The position numbers were made by a program, and so were the translations under genes. Positions 34,600 to 45,000 of a stretch of DNA of 64,000 nucleotides are shown here, in pieces. This DNA is from Mercenaria mercenaria (taxonomy: Eukaryota; Mollusca; Bivalvia; Venerida; Veneridae). Below the pieces are notes generated by a model that worked only from the letters and a program-made list of their open reading frames with translations, had not been told where the DNA came from and did not search any database. How positions within the stretch are numbered: the first letter of the stretch is position 1; every line of letters starts with the position of its first letter. The stretch covers positions 42,359,001 through 42,423,000 of the forward strand of contig NC_069378.1 in assembly GCF_021730395.1 (NCBI RefSeq), written 5' to 3'.

Positions 34600-35770
34600 A
34601 ATTATATGTACTTGTATAGTTCATTGGTAAGTGACGTGAAAGTCGCTACCTTAATGTCTGTATCAAGTTCAGATTTACTTTCTGTAATTATATACTTGTA
34701 TAGTTCATTTGGGGGTGACGTGAAAGTCGCTACCTTTATCTATATCAAGTTCAGACTTACTTTCTATAATTATAACTTGTATAATTCATTGGTGGGTGAC
34801 ATGAAGTCGCTACCAATATTATAAGTGTCGGGCTGAGACTTACTTCTATAATTACATACTTGTATAGTTCATTGGTGGGTGACGTGAAAGTGGCTACTTT
34901 GCCTATATCAAGTTCAGACTTACTTTCTATAATCATATATTTGTATATAATTCATTGGTGGGTGACGTGAAAGTCGCTACCAATATTATAAGTGTCAGGC
35001 TGAGACTACTTCTATAATTACATACTTGTATAGTTCACTGGTGGGCGACGTGAAAGCCGTACCTTGCCTATATCAAGTTCAGACTTACTTTCTATAATCA
35101 TATTGCATATTCATTGGTGGATGACGTGAAAGTCGCTACCAATATTATAAGTGTCAGCTGAGACTTACTTTCTATAATTACCTACTTGTATAGTTCATTG
35201 GTGGGTGATGTGATAGTCGCTACCAATATCTATATCAAGTTCAAACATAATTTATGTCAAGTTTAGGCTTATTTTATGTAAAGTTCAGACTTACTTTGTA
35301 TGATTACACTAATACTCCATTGGTGGGTGCTGTGAAAGTCGCTACCAACATTATGTGTTAAGCTGAGGATTACTTTCTATAATTATATAATTGTATAGTT
35401 CATTGATGGGTGACGTGACAGTCGCTACCAATATCTATATCAAGTTCAGACGTAATTTATGTCAAGTTGAGACTTATTTTATGTCAAGTTCAGACTTATT
35501 TTATATCAAGTTCAGACTTACTTTGTATGATTATACTAACATTTCATTGGTGGGTGATGTGAGAGTCGCTACCAGTATTATAAGTGTCATGTTGACACTT
35601 ACTTTCTATGATTATATACTTGTTTAGTTCATTGGTTTGTTACGTGAATGTCACTACCAATATCTATATCAAGTTTAATCTGATTTCTGTCGCAAGTTCA
35701 GACTTATTTTCCTAAGATCAATCATACCGTAATTAGTTCATTTGGGTGTGACATATATATATATATATAT
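34600..35770 (+). repeat. hairpin array II (12-13 units of about 83 bp)
   Basis: The core GGTGGGTGACGTGAAAGTCG followed by CTACC recurs with period about 77-86 bp (cores ending near 34650, 34734, 34814, 34900, 34982, 35063, 35140, 35224, 35346, 35429, 35573, 35658). Two intervals are longer through an extra CAAGTTCAGACTTA segment. Spacers share TTCAGACTTACTTTCTATAA. The core can fold as an imperfect GGTxGGxGAC / GTCGCTACC stem and resembles the core of array I. No spacer diversity of the CRISPR kind. Confidence 0.85.
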
Positions 35771-35771
35771 G
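35749..35771 (+). repeat. (AT)n microsatellite
   Basis: About nine AT dinucleotides at the degenerate end of array II. Confidence 0.7.
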
Positions 35772-36960
35772 TGTCAAGTTCAGACTTACTCTGTATGATT
35801 ACACTAATAATCTGCATGCATGCATTTCAATTATTACTGGCATTGCAGTCTGTGCCATATGTAGCTGTTACACTGACAAATTTTTAACAGTATTTACAAT
35901 GGTCAATACAAACACAATTTATTTATAAAAAATTTAAATCTGCATAATTATCTTCCAATAAATAACTTTGAAGTTGATCGACTGTCTATATTCATGATTC
36001 TTGTGCCAGCTGAGAAGGAAAAATGATCAGAAGGTAATTAAATTACACGATAATTGCATGTTCTTTGTATGAAACGTTTATGTTTCTTTGTTGAACATTT
36101 AGTTTAGTTACATGTATGCAACATTGATTTTTTTACGTTTTTCTTACACTTCTTTTGTATTATGTTCTCTAATTATGCACAGTGTGACAGTAGATATTTT
36201 AAAAACAACTAAACATTAAACATTCATTACATTTATTCTTAAAAAGTAATATTTTGGACATTGTTTCCATATTTAAAATGTACGTAAATTCTACTCTTAC
36301 GTAGGCCCAGTTCCGTATGGGGAAAAATAACATTGAACTTAAACTATAGGCGGAATTTTACAAAGTCAAGCTTGGGCAAAGAAGTATGGGTTTTATTTAT
36401 GTCCGTATATATTGTCGTTTAAGCTACGCTCGCTTAGAGGCTTTGCCTTTTTCATATTAATTTTTACAGAATGACAAACATATTATAGCAAAAACATTGC
36501 GACTAATACAGATATACAATGCACTTGGTAAGTATCTAAAAAAACAAACAAGAAAGCGTTTAACATTGTATTCAATCTTGCAGTTCGAAAAGTCGCTATA
36601 AATGATCTGCAAGTAGCTTACAAACCTTCAGGTTCTTCATTAAAGTACTTTTCAGTGATTTATTTGATTCATACTCATTTATTTTACTTAGTTAACCCAG
36701 ACTTTGACCCTTAAACGTTGTTAGCGATATAATATTTTTACGAGACTTAGGAAAGAGATAAAGTCTTTGATACAAAGAAAATTGTAAACAAATAAAAAAA
36801 CTTCGGGAATTTTAATTTCAATACCTACATTACATTTCATTAATAAAAATATCTGTTTGCAATGGTTATGTGATGAAAAGGATAAAAATTGCGAAATAAA
36901 TAAGTCATAGGCGTTACACCTTCTTAATATGTAAGCAAAATTTGTAGAATTATGATCATC
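35772..36960. other. Helitron tail and spacer, unassigned
   Basis: AT-rich, no frame. The word GCTACGCTCGCTTAG (36422-36436) is the possible right edge of the Helitron. Beyond it nothing is recognisable until the exon relic. Confidence 0.4.
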
Positions 36961-36967
36961 TTTTCAT

Positions 36968-37080
36968 GTTCTAGGCAGATTTCAAAGGGGAAATGTAAAT
37001 TCTTTTTTTTTTTTTGATATTCATAATATTTATCTATGCTTTACATTAGTGCAGTAATTCGATTTAGTCTTACATTAAGT
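36968..37080 (+). pseudogene. relic exon 2 and start of intron 2 of the cystatin-like family
   Basis: 36968-36994 reads VLGRFQRGN followed by GTAAAT, against FIGIFQQGN and GTAAGT in copy 3. The next stretch (TTGATATTCATAATATTTAT, then TGCTTTACATT) tracks the beginning of intron 2 of copy 3. The upstream half of the exon is too diverged to read. No matching exon 1 or exon 3 is found nearby. This is a lost seventh copy or a duplicated fragment. Confidence 0.5.
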
Positions 37081-38270
37081 CTGAATTTTACATTAAATGC
37101 TTAAAGTCGTTGAAAATTGATTTGATAGACAGGTTTAAAGTTAAAAAGATATGAGTGTACATTCAAAAACACTTATATAAGATATGAGTGTACATTCAAA
37201 AACACTCATATTCCATGCTGAATTACATAATCGTCTTTACAATAATTTTAACATTTATGCACATGTACTATGGTACATTTAAAAGTCATTGTAAAATTGT
37301 TTTATTTAATAATGTTAATAATGTGCATAAACGGATTTGCTTTTTAGAAAGTAAACAGACCCTTTGCTTTCGACCTTAATTTTCTAATGTTTAAAATGGA
37401 ATAAGGAATTCGTAACGTCTGTTAATTAACAACTAGTCTTAACTAAACGCGACGTAAATGCGCAAAGGTATATATTATGTGTGAAGCGAAACATTTATTT
37501 GTACAATGATACCAAAGGACCAAAAAATATAGCAACTCTGAATCCAAGTACGGGAAAGCTACGCCGACACAATCTTAGGTACGTTAGTGCTTGGGAAAAC
37601 CCCGGGTTCATCTTAGGATACTGTTTCAGCCAAAGGCGGGCACCTTGGCAGAACCACCGACCTTCTGTAAGTCAGCTGAAATGTTTCCTAATATGAAAGA
37701 ATTTTACACACCAGGCAAGATTTAGAGCTACATGTACATTAGTTAATAACATAACTTTCCTACGACACCTTTCAATACTAACTTGCATTTTTATTATGTT
37801 GGAATCTGATAGCAGGGCAGATTTAAACATAACAGGTATATTTTTGATCGGACGACCAATGTACCATATAGACATTTATCATCTTTCTGAAAAAATATAG
37901 TTGTTGTTAGAAAATAAAAATCATCTGGTCAAACAGGTTATCTTAAACTATTTTTCTGCATTTTCCTTTTTCGTTTACAACATATAAACTGATTTGCCAA
38001 TATTAAGTCACAGAAAAGCATATGTGATGAGTAAATAAATGGTATAAAATACTGATATATTTTGTTTTAATCATTTGCTTTAACTACAAATGTACCTACT
38101 TATGTTATTTGTAAAACATAATGTCACTCAAGTAAACATTATTTCATAGAAAACTATGCGCTTATTTACAACCTGATGGGGGTTGACATTTTATATCAGT
38201 CTCTCCTCCTCCTTTGAATAGACAGCATTCATATAAAATGCAAATTTCTCTGTATTTAACATTTAGCTGA
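37081..38270. other. spacer upstream of copy 4, mainly unassigned
   Basis: 37340-37395 shares a phrase with intron 1 of copy 1 (2521-2575, TTTCGACCTTAATTTT). A direct repeat (AAGATATGAGTGTACATTCA) occurs at about 37148 and 37180. A SINE scrap lies at 37622-37682. The 71-codon frame at 37481-37696 has no protein-like support. Confidence 0.4.
37622..37682 (-). repeat. SINE body fragment
   Basis: Reverse complement of the GGAAGGTCGGTGGTTCTACC region of the SINE at 50369-50643, about 60 bases only. Confidence 0.5.
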
Positions 38271-38272
38271 CC

Positions 38273-38278
38273 TATAAG
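38273..38278 (+). promoter_or_regulatory. candidate TATA element of copy 4
   Basis: TATAAG, 110 bases before the ATG, followed by GTGTTTGTGTTTTC, which is shared by copies 5 and 6. A second candidate, ATATAAAATGCAAA at 38231, also has counterparts (48331, 58636). Which one positions transcription is open. Confidence 0.35.
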
Positions 38279-38386
38279 CTGGTGTGTTTGTGTTTTCTTT
38301 TCAATCCGTGCTCCGTCTCTATGTAATGAAAGTGGAAAGTTTACTAACTTTATAAGGACTTTTGACTTTCTTGAATCGAATCAAAG

Positions 38387-41264
38387 ATGCACCATTCTGT
38401 TTTAAGTGTTAGCATTCTATCCGGTTTCGTTTGTATTTGTGCGTGTATTCACGTCGTCTTCGACCTTAATGGATGGAAGGCAGTGCGACTTGACAACAAA
38501 AAGGTTGTTGATTCAATGATACAAGCCGCTGATCACATTGGGGGAACATTGAAAGAACCTGTGACTGCCTTTGAATGGATCAAAGTAAGTTTGTTTTCAA
38601 TTCAAGTAAGAATAAGCTGTCGGGGATGGTATTGAAGTAGTACCAGATCTGTTTCATTCTTTAAAGAGTTGGTTTAACTTTTATTAGTACTTAATTCATT
38701 TTAATCGTTCGGCTTAAGTTCATCTTCAAAGGCTATAAAAAGAGCATGGATAGATATTGTTGGTAATGATATTTTTCATTAACGAATTTAGTTGTTACAT
38801 ATTTCAAATGTACCTTGTATGTTTATGTTTATTTACACTTTTTAAGTTGAATCAAGTGCTTGCTGGGAATAAAAATAAGAAAATAGTAAAATGAGAGGGA
38901 CATTTCATACAGACATATTTAGCAAACAAGTGGAAATATATCGAGGCGATGTTTTTTATCTAGACGTATTGGCAAGAATTGTTTCAAGTTTGAATGTTAC
39001 GTTATGCTCAGCAATACCGTGCGCAAATGTCTTGGAGAAAACAATAGGTGAATGTAAGTTATTTATCGCGAAGGATTCATCGGAAAAGAAAACGATACAC
39101 TTAATTGCAATACAGGCAATTTGCATTGAATATGTAGAAACAAACATGAGTCGTGCCATGGGAAAACCAACATAGCGGCTTTGCGACCAGCATGGATTCA
39201 GACCAGCCTGCGCATCCGCACAGTCTGGTCAGGATCCATGCTGTTCGCTAACAGTTTCTCTAATTACTATAGGCTTGCATAGATCCTGACCAGACTGCGC
39301 GGATACGCAGGCTGGTCTGGATCCATGCTGGTAGCAAACCCACTATGTTGGTTTTCTCATGGCGCGGTTTACATACCAAAAAGTCTTCATAATTTATACT
39401 TCAGGATACGACAGTTTGGGATTTATACCGAGTGTCATTCAAAGCTATATTTCCACAGGAAAAAGTAAGTTTCGTTTAAATATTCGGAAGGATTGTTCAT
39501 GCTTTATACCTGTATAGTAACTTGATCTAGTATCAAATGATTCTGAGGTTCACACTAACATGTATAGTATTACTAAAAATGAAGTTACAGCTACTTCATT
39601 CGGCCAAAGTCAATATCTAGACACGTTACAAAAGATTTCAGTCTTTTAAAGAAAGAACTGTATAATTCAGGATCATTAAAATTTATATAATCTACTTTAA
39701 CAGAAAGTAGTACGACCTAAACTAAATTATGTAAATAACTTAGATCTAATTTTTTTTTTGTCACACCGACATGTTTAATGCGCACCGTATGGGCATCATC
39801 GCGGGTAACCGAACGAAACAATCGACATTCTGCAAGTTAACTGCATATTCATTCATATGCCTTTGTGAACTAAATTACTGGAAGGGAAAATAATAAATGT
39901 CTATATCCACTAACATTTTATGTTTTGGCAGCCATCATGGTGGCCATCTTGGATTTCTCTAAATTTGCATCCAGATGGAACCAAATGAACAGCAGTTCTA
40001 GAAACTACAGAACCTGACGAACGTTTTGGTATATAAAAGTTATTATTGCAACAGATAGACCAGTTACCCCTCGAAATATGCAAGTAATTTGTTGAGCTGA
40101 TTGGCAGTAGTAATAAAAATATATCTAGATATGTCTATATTCTTAGCGAGAAGTCATACCTTCAACACAAGCCGTAACTAATCGAAGCATCCCCTGTTGA
40201 AATTTTAAGAAAAGATATATGAGTTAAAAAGCGCGAAAGAATCTGATTTGAAAGCGAGAAATCATTGAAAACTTTTATTATGGTATAAGGTGCCTCATAC
40301 AGATTTTATTATGAAGTGTGTTTGTTACATCAACTCCAATAAAGTTGCATTTTAGAACATCAAACATCAAAACTCGTATTTTTAATTTTGAACGATTGTT
40401 CTATATGTTTTATTAACATTTGTATTGATTTGACGTTTCTTGATTTAAGAAATAATTTATAGCAAAACAGTTCTTTATCTCTATTTATACACGGTGGGCG
40501 GTTATGCGTCGGGCGTAATAATTTCACGAGGGCGCAGCCCGAGTGAAATTATTTCGGACGACGTATAGCCGCCCGAGTGTATAAATAGTGATAAAGCACT
40601 GTTTTGCTATAAATTATTTCGATTCTAATATGTTCTTTATTGTAAAATTTATATCAAATACGATGGAACTGTTTCTTCGCGCAAGCATGGCGCCAATAGT
40701 AGGTATTTGTTAAAACACGCCAGGACCGGAAACGGTAATACGTCTTGCGGCAGAATTCATTTCGAGCGAAAATTATTGCGAATTATTCAGCAAAGTGAAT
40801 AACTAATTTAGTATGTGTATAAATTAATCAAAACATGTGTGCAATGTGACATTTCGTTTAAAACATGTTATAAAGTTAAATGTTTCATGAAATTTGAAAG
40901 CGCTATTTCTTGATGCGTACATGGCGCTAAATATCACGTTGACGTGACGTCACCATAACATCGCTGTGGTGATTGAAGCATTGTTAGCCATATTAGAATT
41001 ATAAATCTCTCATATATATTGAGGCAATAAACATATCAATATTTTATATAATGCTGTAAAATAGCTTTCTTATGCGATTTTGAAAGTCTCAGAATAATTT
41101 GTGAGTAAATACTCATACCACTGCTTTTTTTTCAGGGATATGAATGTCATGCAGATGTGCTTTGGATGCATAATCCAGCCAACCTAACAGTGTTTAATAC
41201 AGAATGCATGGCGATAACTTTAAACAGGGATTTATACGGCGGTGTACGTAAGGGCACCAAATGA
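38387..41264 (+). CDS. small secreted cystatin-like protein, copy 4 (3 exons)
   Basis: Exons 38387-38584, 39405-39464 and 41136-41264 give 128 residues. All introns are phase 0 with GTAAGT donors. Signal peptide 1-20 (ending CACIHV), DLNGW at 26-30, helix around DNKKVVDSMIQAADHIGGTL, EPVTAFEW, WDLYRVSF in exon 2, GYECHADVLW in exon 3. C90 and C110 are both present; N103-L-T is a sequon. The tail MAITLNRDLYGGVR matches copy 3 and then adds KGTK. Nothing is broken. This copy links the left (1-3) and right (4-6) groups: its tail matches copy 3 but its promoter and introns match copies 5-6. Intron 1 contains a MITE and intron 2 a 172-bp foldback. Confidence 0.87.
39146..39372. mobile_element. palindromic MITE, copy H (intron 1 of copy 4)
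   Basis: Both arms present, with part of the inner right arm shortened. It lies 30 bases before the exon 2 acceptor region, near the insertion points of unrelated elements in copies 5 and 6. Confidence 0.85.
40449..40620. repeat. 172-bp foldback in intron 2 of copy 4
   Basis: GAAATAATTTATAGCAAAAC at 40449 is mirrored by its complement ending 40620. Arms of about 83 bp pair with few mismatches around a GC-rich centre (CGAGGGCGCAGCCCGAG, itself palindromic). It lies within a stretch of roughly 570 bases (40430-41000) absent from the same intron of copies 5 and 6. Confidence 0.85.
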
Positions 41265-42340
41265 AAAATAGTCATAGATATTTTTTTTTACTTTTGCAAA
41301 ATAAGTGCATTCCACCGTTGCAAAGTTATAGACAGTTTACTGTAAAAGTCGTGAAAGACGAATGGCAAACAAAAAATTAAATCATTGTGTAGGTATAAAA
41401 TAAATGTAACAAAACTCACGTGTAGTACTTTATTTCTTATTTTAATCCTTTCTTGTAATTAAGATTTTAGTCCACTGCTATTTGTAATCCCGCTCGAAAG
41501 TAGTTAAGAAATAAAGCCACATATACAAAATTATTCCTTGGTCTAGGACAAACATAATATTATTTATCTCTTCTGGGGACCGCGACTGGATCCGGAAATG
41601 ACCCATTACGAAAATGATACTGCTGAACAATGTCTGAAAAAATCCGTAAAATTGCTTATAAAATCGGATATCATGTCATGAAACAAGCCAATGTGATATT
41701 TCAAATGTATATATTTACACTTTCTCAGAGAAAAATATATTTAATTTATTTTAAAAGTGCATTTTTACACATCGCTTCTACCTCTTGATATTAATTATAT
41801 TCTACTATTCTTATGGTGTTGAATTTGAAATATGATTATTTTCAAAAGTTAAAAGAAATATAACATACAATAAGGGGATATAAGTTACCGATATCTGCTT
41901 TAAAAAAGTACAGAGAATGAAAGGAATTTGACGAAAATTTAGTACAAATCAATGTCGGTACAAGCAGTTGTCTGTATGATCTAATTTTAAGATCATGTGC
42001 AAATTACATGTATTGTTTGCAATTTTATCTTGATCAGATTTAAGCATGATCAAGACAATTATGCCAGTAGAAGTTATACATATGTTTTAACTTAATACAA
42101 ATGTTAAATTCATGATATTCGTTTTAATTACTCAAAATTGCTGGTTAATTATATTCATTCAAACTTGACATCAACACTGCGAGTGTTTTTACTCAATTTG
42201 CCTTCAGCCCCGCGATAACAGCTATCTACACACAATATTATTTATTACCCCTGTATTTAAACATGTTAAAACGTTCTGAGTTTAACATAGGCTTTCTGCA
42301 GAAGGAAGGGCATCAGGGACAGGTTACGAAAGACCCGTGG
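41265..42340. other. 3' flank of copy 4, no gene seen
   Basis: AT-rich. The start (41280-41400) resembles the flanks of copies 5 and 6, including the poly(A) signal. The rest is unassigned. Confidence 0.45.
41399..41404 (+). promoter_or_regulatory. poly(A) signal of copy 4
   Basis: AATAAA within TATAAAATAAATG, 135 bases after the stop. Copy 6 has the same word at 61565; copy 5 has the altered TAAAATTAATA at the paralogous place. Confidence 0.5.
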
Positions 42341-42602
42341 TGACATTTCAACTTCATTATTTCGCGTTTTCTGCTTCATGATTTCACGATTTCCACTTCA
42401 CGAATTCACGATTTCTGCTTCCTGATTTCACGATTTCCATTTCACAAATTCACGATTAAACTTCACGATTTCTTGATTTCACGATTTCCACTTCACGAAT
42501 TCACGATTAAACTTCACGATTACACGATTTCCACTTCACGAATTCATGATTTCACAATTAAACCTCACGATTTCACGATTTTACAGTTTTTATCATTACA
42601 TG

Positions 42603-43033
42603 TAGGGCTGAAACGAGTACCCTGGTACCCGCGGGTAGGGTAGAAAACCGTCAGTACCCCGGTACATATTCATTACCTGTTACCCGATGTAAACATTTGT
42701 TATTATTGTATATTAAATAATGTAACTGGATAACAAATATGAAAATATATCCGTTGTTATGGCTGATTAATTTACATGGACGAGGTCTACATCCTGCTGC
42801 CTCCTGTACAGAATAATTTTATGCCATCAAAGTTGACATTTTTATGGTGTTTATTTGGAGGAAATATAAACTACTCCCAAACATGGCTGTCTGCTCTAAA
42901 TATCCTCATATAAATAAGGATAACAATCAATGATTATAAGGCACATATGTTGTATTTCCAGTATTAGCCCGGGTACCCGTGGGTAATTTTTCAACGGGTA
43001 CCCGAGTACAAAATTTGTACTCGTTTCGACCCT
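42603..43033. mobile_element. hAT-type MITE with 8-bp target duplication
   Basis: Ends TAGGGCTGAAACGAGTAC and GTACTCGTTTCGACCCT, flanked by ATTACATG on both sides (42595-42602, 43034-43041). TAGGG-type termini and an 8-bp duplication fit the hAT class. Palindromic GGGTACCCG words lie inside both ends. No coding capacity; 431 bp. Confidence 0.8.
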
Positions 43034-43244
43034 ATTACATGGAGTTGACCTAGAAAACTTTAACAATAAGGTCTTGTTTGTAGACATTAAATAACTTGAT
43101 TTTTCAAAAGTGTCGAGATGTTAATTTGTGATAAAATCAAATATTATACATTGGTGAAGAAGTGGAGTTCTTATTTTGTGCAGCTGAAGTTTAGTGTTTT
43201 TAGTGCATGACATATTAATTAAGTATATCGGTACCCTTTGGGAT

Positions 43245-43345
43245 CCAGGCTACACTGAAAAGCATCCCAGAAATATCTGGCACGGGCGTGATTAGAACCC
43301 TCATCGCCAGATTGCTAATCCTAGGCATTTCCATGTTTCATGCTG
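43245..43345 (-). repeat. possible tRNA-derived SINE relic
   Basis: On the minus strand, GATGAGGGTTCTAATCACGC resembles a B-box region, preceded by CTAGGATTAGCAATCTGGC. Short and diverged. Confidence 0.3.
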
Positions 43346-44298
43346 GAGAGTTTAATAACAAACCAAAGAAGATGTGAAAATGTTCAAGGCTGCCAGGATA
43401 ATTTGACCTCAAGGCCCACTTAAATAATATTCATAACCTAACAACTTTCAAAATTACAAAAAATCAGGATAGCTCTAGTTTTTAGCCGCATTGACTATAA
43501 TTCTGCTTCTTTCCCACATTTGAACATGTTCTGCACCCTGCCTCCCCCATCTATAAATGCCTCTCCATTCTCCAATTTGAAATCGTGAAATCGTGAAGTC
43601 GTGAAGTGGAAATCGTGAAATCGTGAATTCGTAAAGTGGAAATCGTGAAATCAAGAAATCGTGAATTTGTTAAGTGGAAATCGTGAAATCGTGAAGTTTA
43701 ATCGTGAAATAGTGAATTCGTGAAATAGTGAATTTGTGAAGTGATAATCGTGAAATCAGGAGGCAGAAATCGTTAATTCGTGAATTCATGAAGTGGAAAT
43801 CGTGAAATCATGAAGCAGAAAGCGTGAAATAATGAAGTTGAAATGCAATGTTGTCATAACTGGAACAAAGCAGTCATTTCATTTCTTTCTTTCATTATTT
43901 CTTCTCTGCAACTGAAAGTTTTTCTAAACGGATCCGATGTGTGATATACTCTGATGGTGAGGCAACGTTCCAACAAAACAGCCTCTTTAAACCGTAACAC
44001 TGCAACAATGCATGTATAATTTAGAACATGATATATACATGAACAAAGTAAAACATATAGACAGCAAGCTCAAAAAGGTAAAAATAAAGGAACGTTGTCC
44101 GGCAACGCCTGCAAAACAGCGCTGGTGTGTTTAAAACAATGCTCACACTCTATATCTCCACCATATTCAAATGTTATAGAACAGTATTCATAAAATTAAG
44201 CCCCCGACAGCTGAATGTCTTATTCACGCAAGGGAAACTGAAGGCACGTTACGTGAAACACAAATTGATTGGATAAATAATTATATTAAAAACCTCTG

Positions 44299-44475
44299 GC
44301 CCTTTAGTATTATGGAGTTCATTAGATATTATCATAATAGAATTCCGCATAAGCTGGTGCTAGAGGGCCTGAGAGGTATTTCACCTTTCTAAACCTTTCA
44401 TGAACAAACTCAGTCAAACCAAGTCTTCCATTATTTTGATTAGTTGATTTCTATGCTTTCAAGGGATCTTCTTAA
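44299..44475 (+). repeat. dispersed repeat type 2, copy d
   Basis: Near-complete copy: GGCCCTTTAGTATTATGGAG, GCTGGTGCTAGAGGGC, ACTCAGTCAAACCAAGTCTT, CTATGCTTTC. Confidence 0.65.
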
Positions 44476-44901
44476 AGCTTTTAACAAACCATTTACGCTT
44501 GTTCTCCATGCCGTTGTTGAAAGCAGGACAACAAATTAAGAATCAAAATAATCAGGAAAGCAGAAATATACCAAAGCAGCTCAGTAACAGGGGTCTTTCA
44601 TGTTGTCATCCATCTCTTTCGTTAGATTCGATAAAAGAGGAAAATGTAGCATCCAGCTGACAAAGGACTGAACACCAAATATGCACAGTATCTCCAAATA
44701 AGCAGGTCAGAACCGCATATAATAAAACAGTTCATAATTTTATCAAACACATTTGGGAAAATTTCCATTGAATTTGATAAATAACTACTGTTTTGATACA
44801 CTTTGTAACAGAAGTGTTTTTAAATTGCTATTAAGCTTTAAAACAATTAGAAAAAGTGAAAAACCACAGGTCGCCTAACACGACATAAACAAAAATGTTG
44901 C

Positions 44902-45000
44902 AGGCTCGGTTTGATTGAGACTGTTCATGGACGGTAGTGGAAATGCAAGCTACTGTCCACGCCCTCTAGTCCCGGTTGAGCAGAACTCAACATTTGCACA
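44902..45000 (-). repeat. dispersed repeat type 2, copy e
   Basis: Inverse copy of the inner part (GGCTCGGTTTGATTGAGACT, then ACGCCCTCTAG), truncated at both ends. Confidence 0.6.

Larger units (their letters stand above)
25679..36436 (+). mobile_element. degenerate autonomous-type Helitron with OTU and SGNH domains
   Basis: The coding blocks between 26442 and 32173 are, in order, an OTU domain, a zinc-finger region, a Helitron N-terminal region, a HUH/Y2 Rep and a PIF1-like helicase, all on the + strand. That is the layout of animal Helitrons of the Helentron type, where OTU domains are known. The frame is broken at ten or more places, so it cannot transpose on its own. Downstream lie two hairpin arrays flanking an SGNH-like ORF. 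The limits are uncertain: AGCGAGCGTAGC at 25682 and its complement GCTACGCTCGCT at 36422 are possible terminal repeats, but similar words occur in unrelated foldbacks. The element separates gene copies 1-3 from 4-6. Confidence 0.6.
42341..43857. mobile_element. foldback (FB-like) element with tandem-repeat arms
   Basis: The left arm (42341-42590) is a tandem array of TTCACGATTTCC / CTTCACGAATTCACGAT motifs. The right arm (43577-43857) is the same array inverted. The outermost parts are the best match (CATTTCAACTTCATTATTTC and its complement). Long inverted repeats made of tandem subrepeats are typical of FB/Galileo-type elements. The centre contains an hAT-type MITE and a possible SINE relic, and no transposase. 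Confidence 0.6.

Noticed and set aside
34620-34740. Hammerhead ribozyme in hairpin array II
   Set aside because: GTGAAAGTC resembles part of the core, but the CTGATGA segment is missing in every unit.
34600-35770. CRISPR-like array
   Set aside because: Regular period of about 83 bp, but spacers are copies of each other and the host is eukaryotic. It is a tandem satellite.
37481-37696. 71-codon ORF upstream of copy 4
   Set aside because: It overlaps a reverse SINE scrap and shows no protein-like conservation.
38891-39175. 94-codon ORF in intron 1 of copy 4 as an alternative exon
   Set aside because: The DNA is shared with intron 1 of copies 5 and 6, but the frame is broken there by indels and stops. 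It also runs into a MITE.
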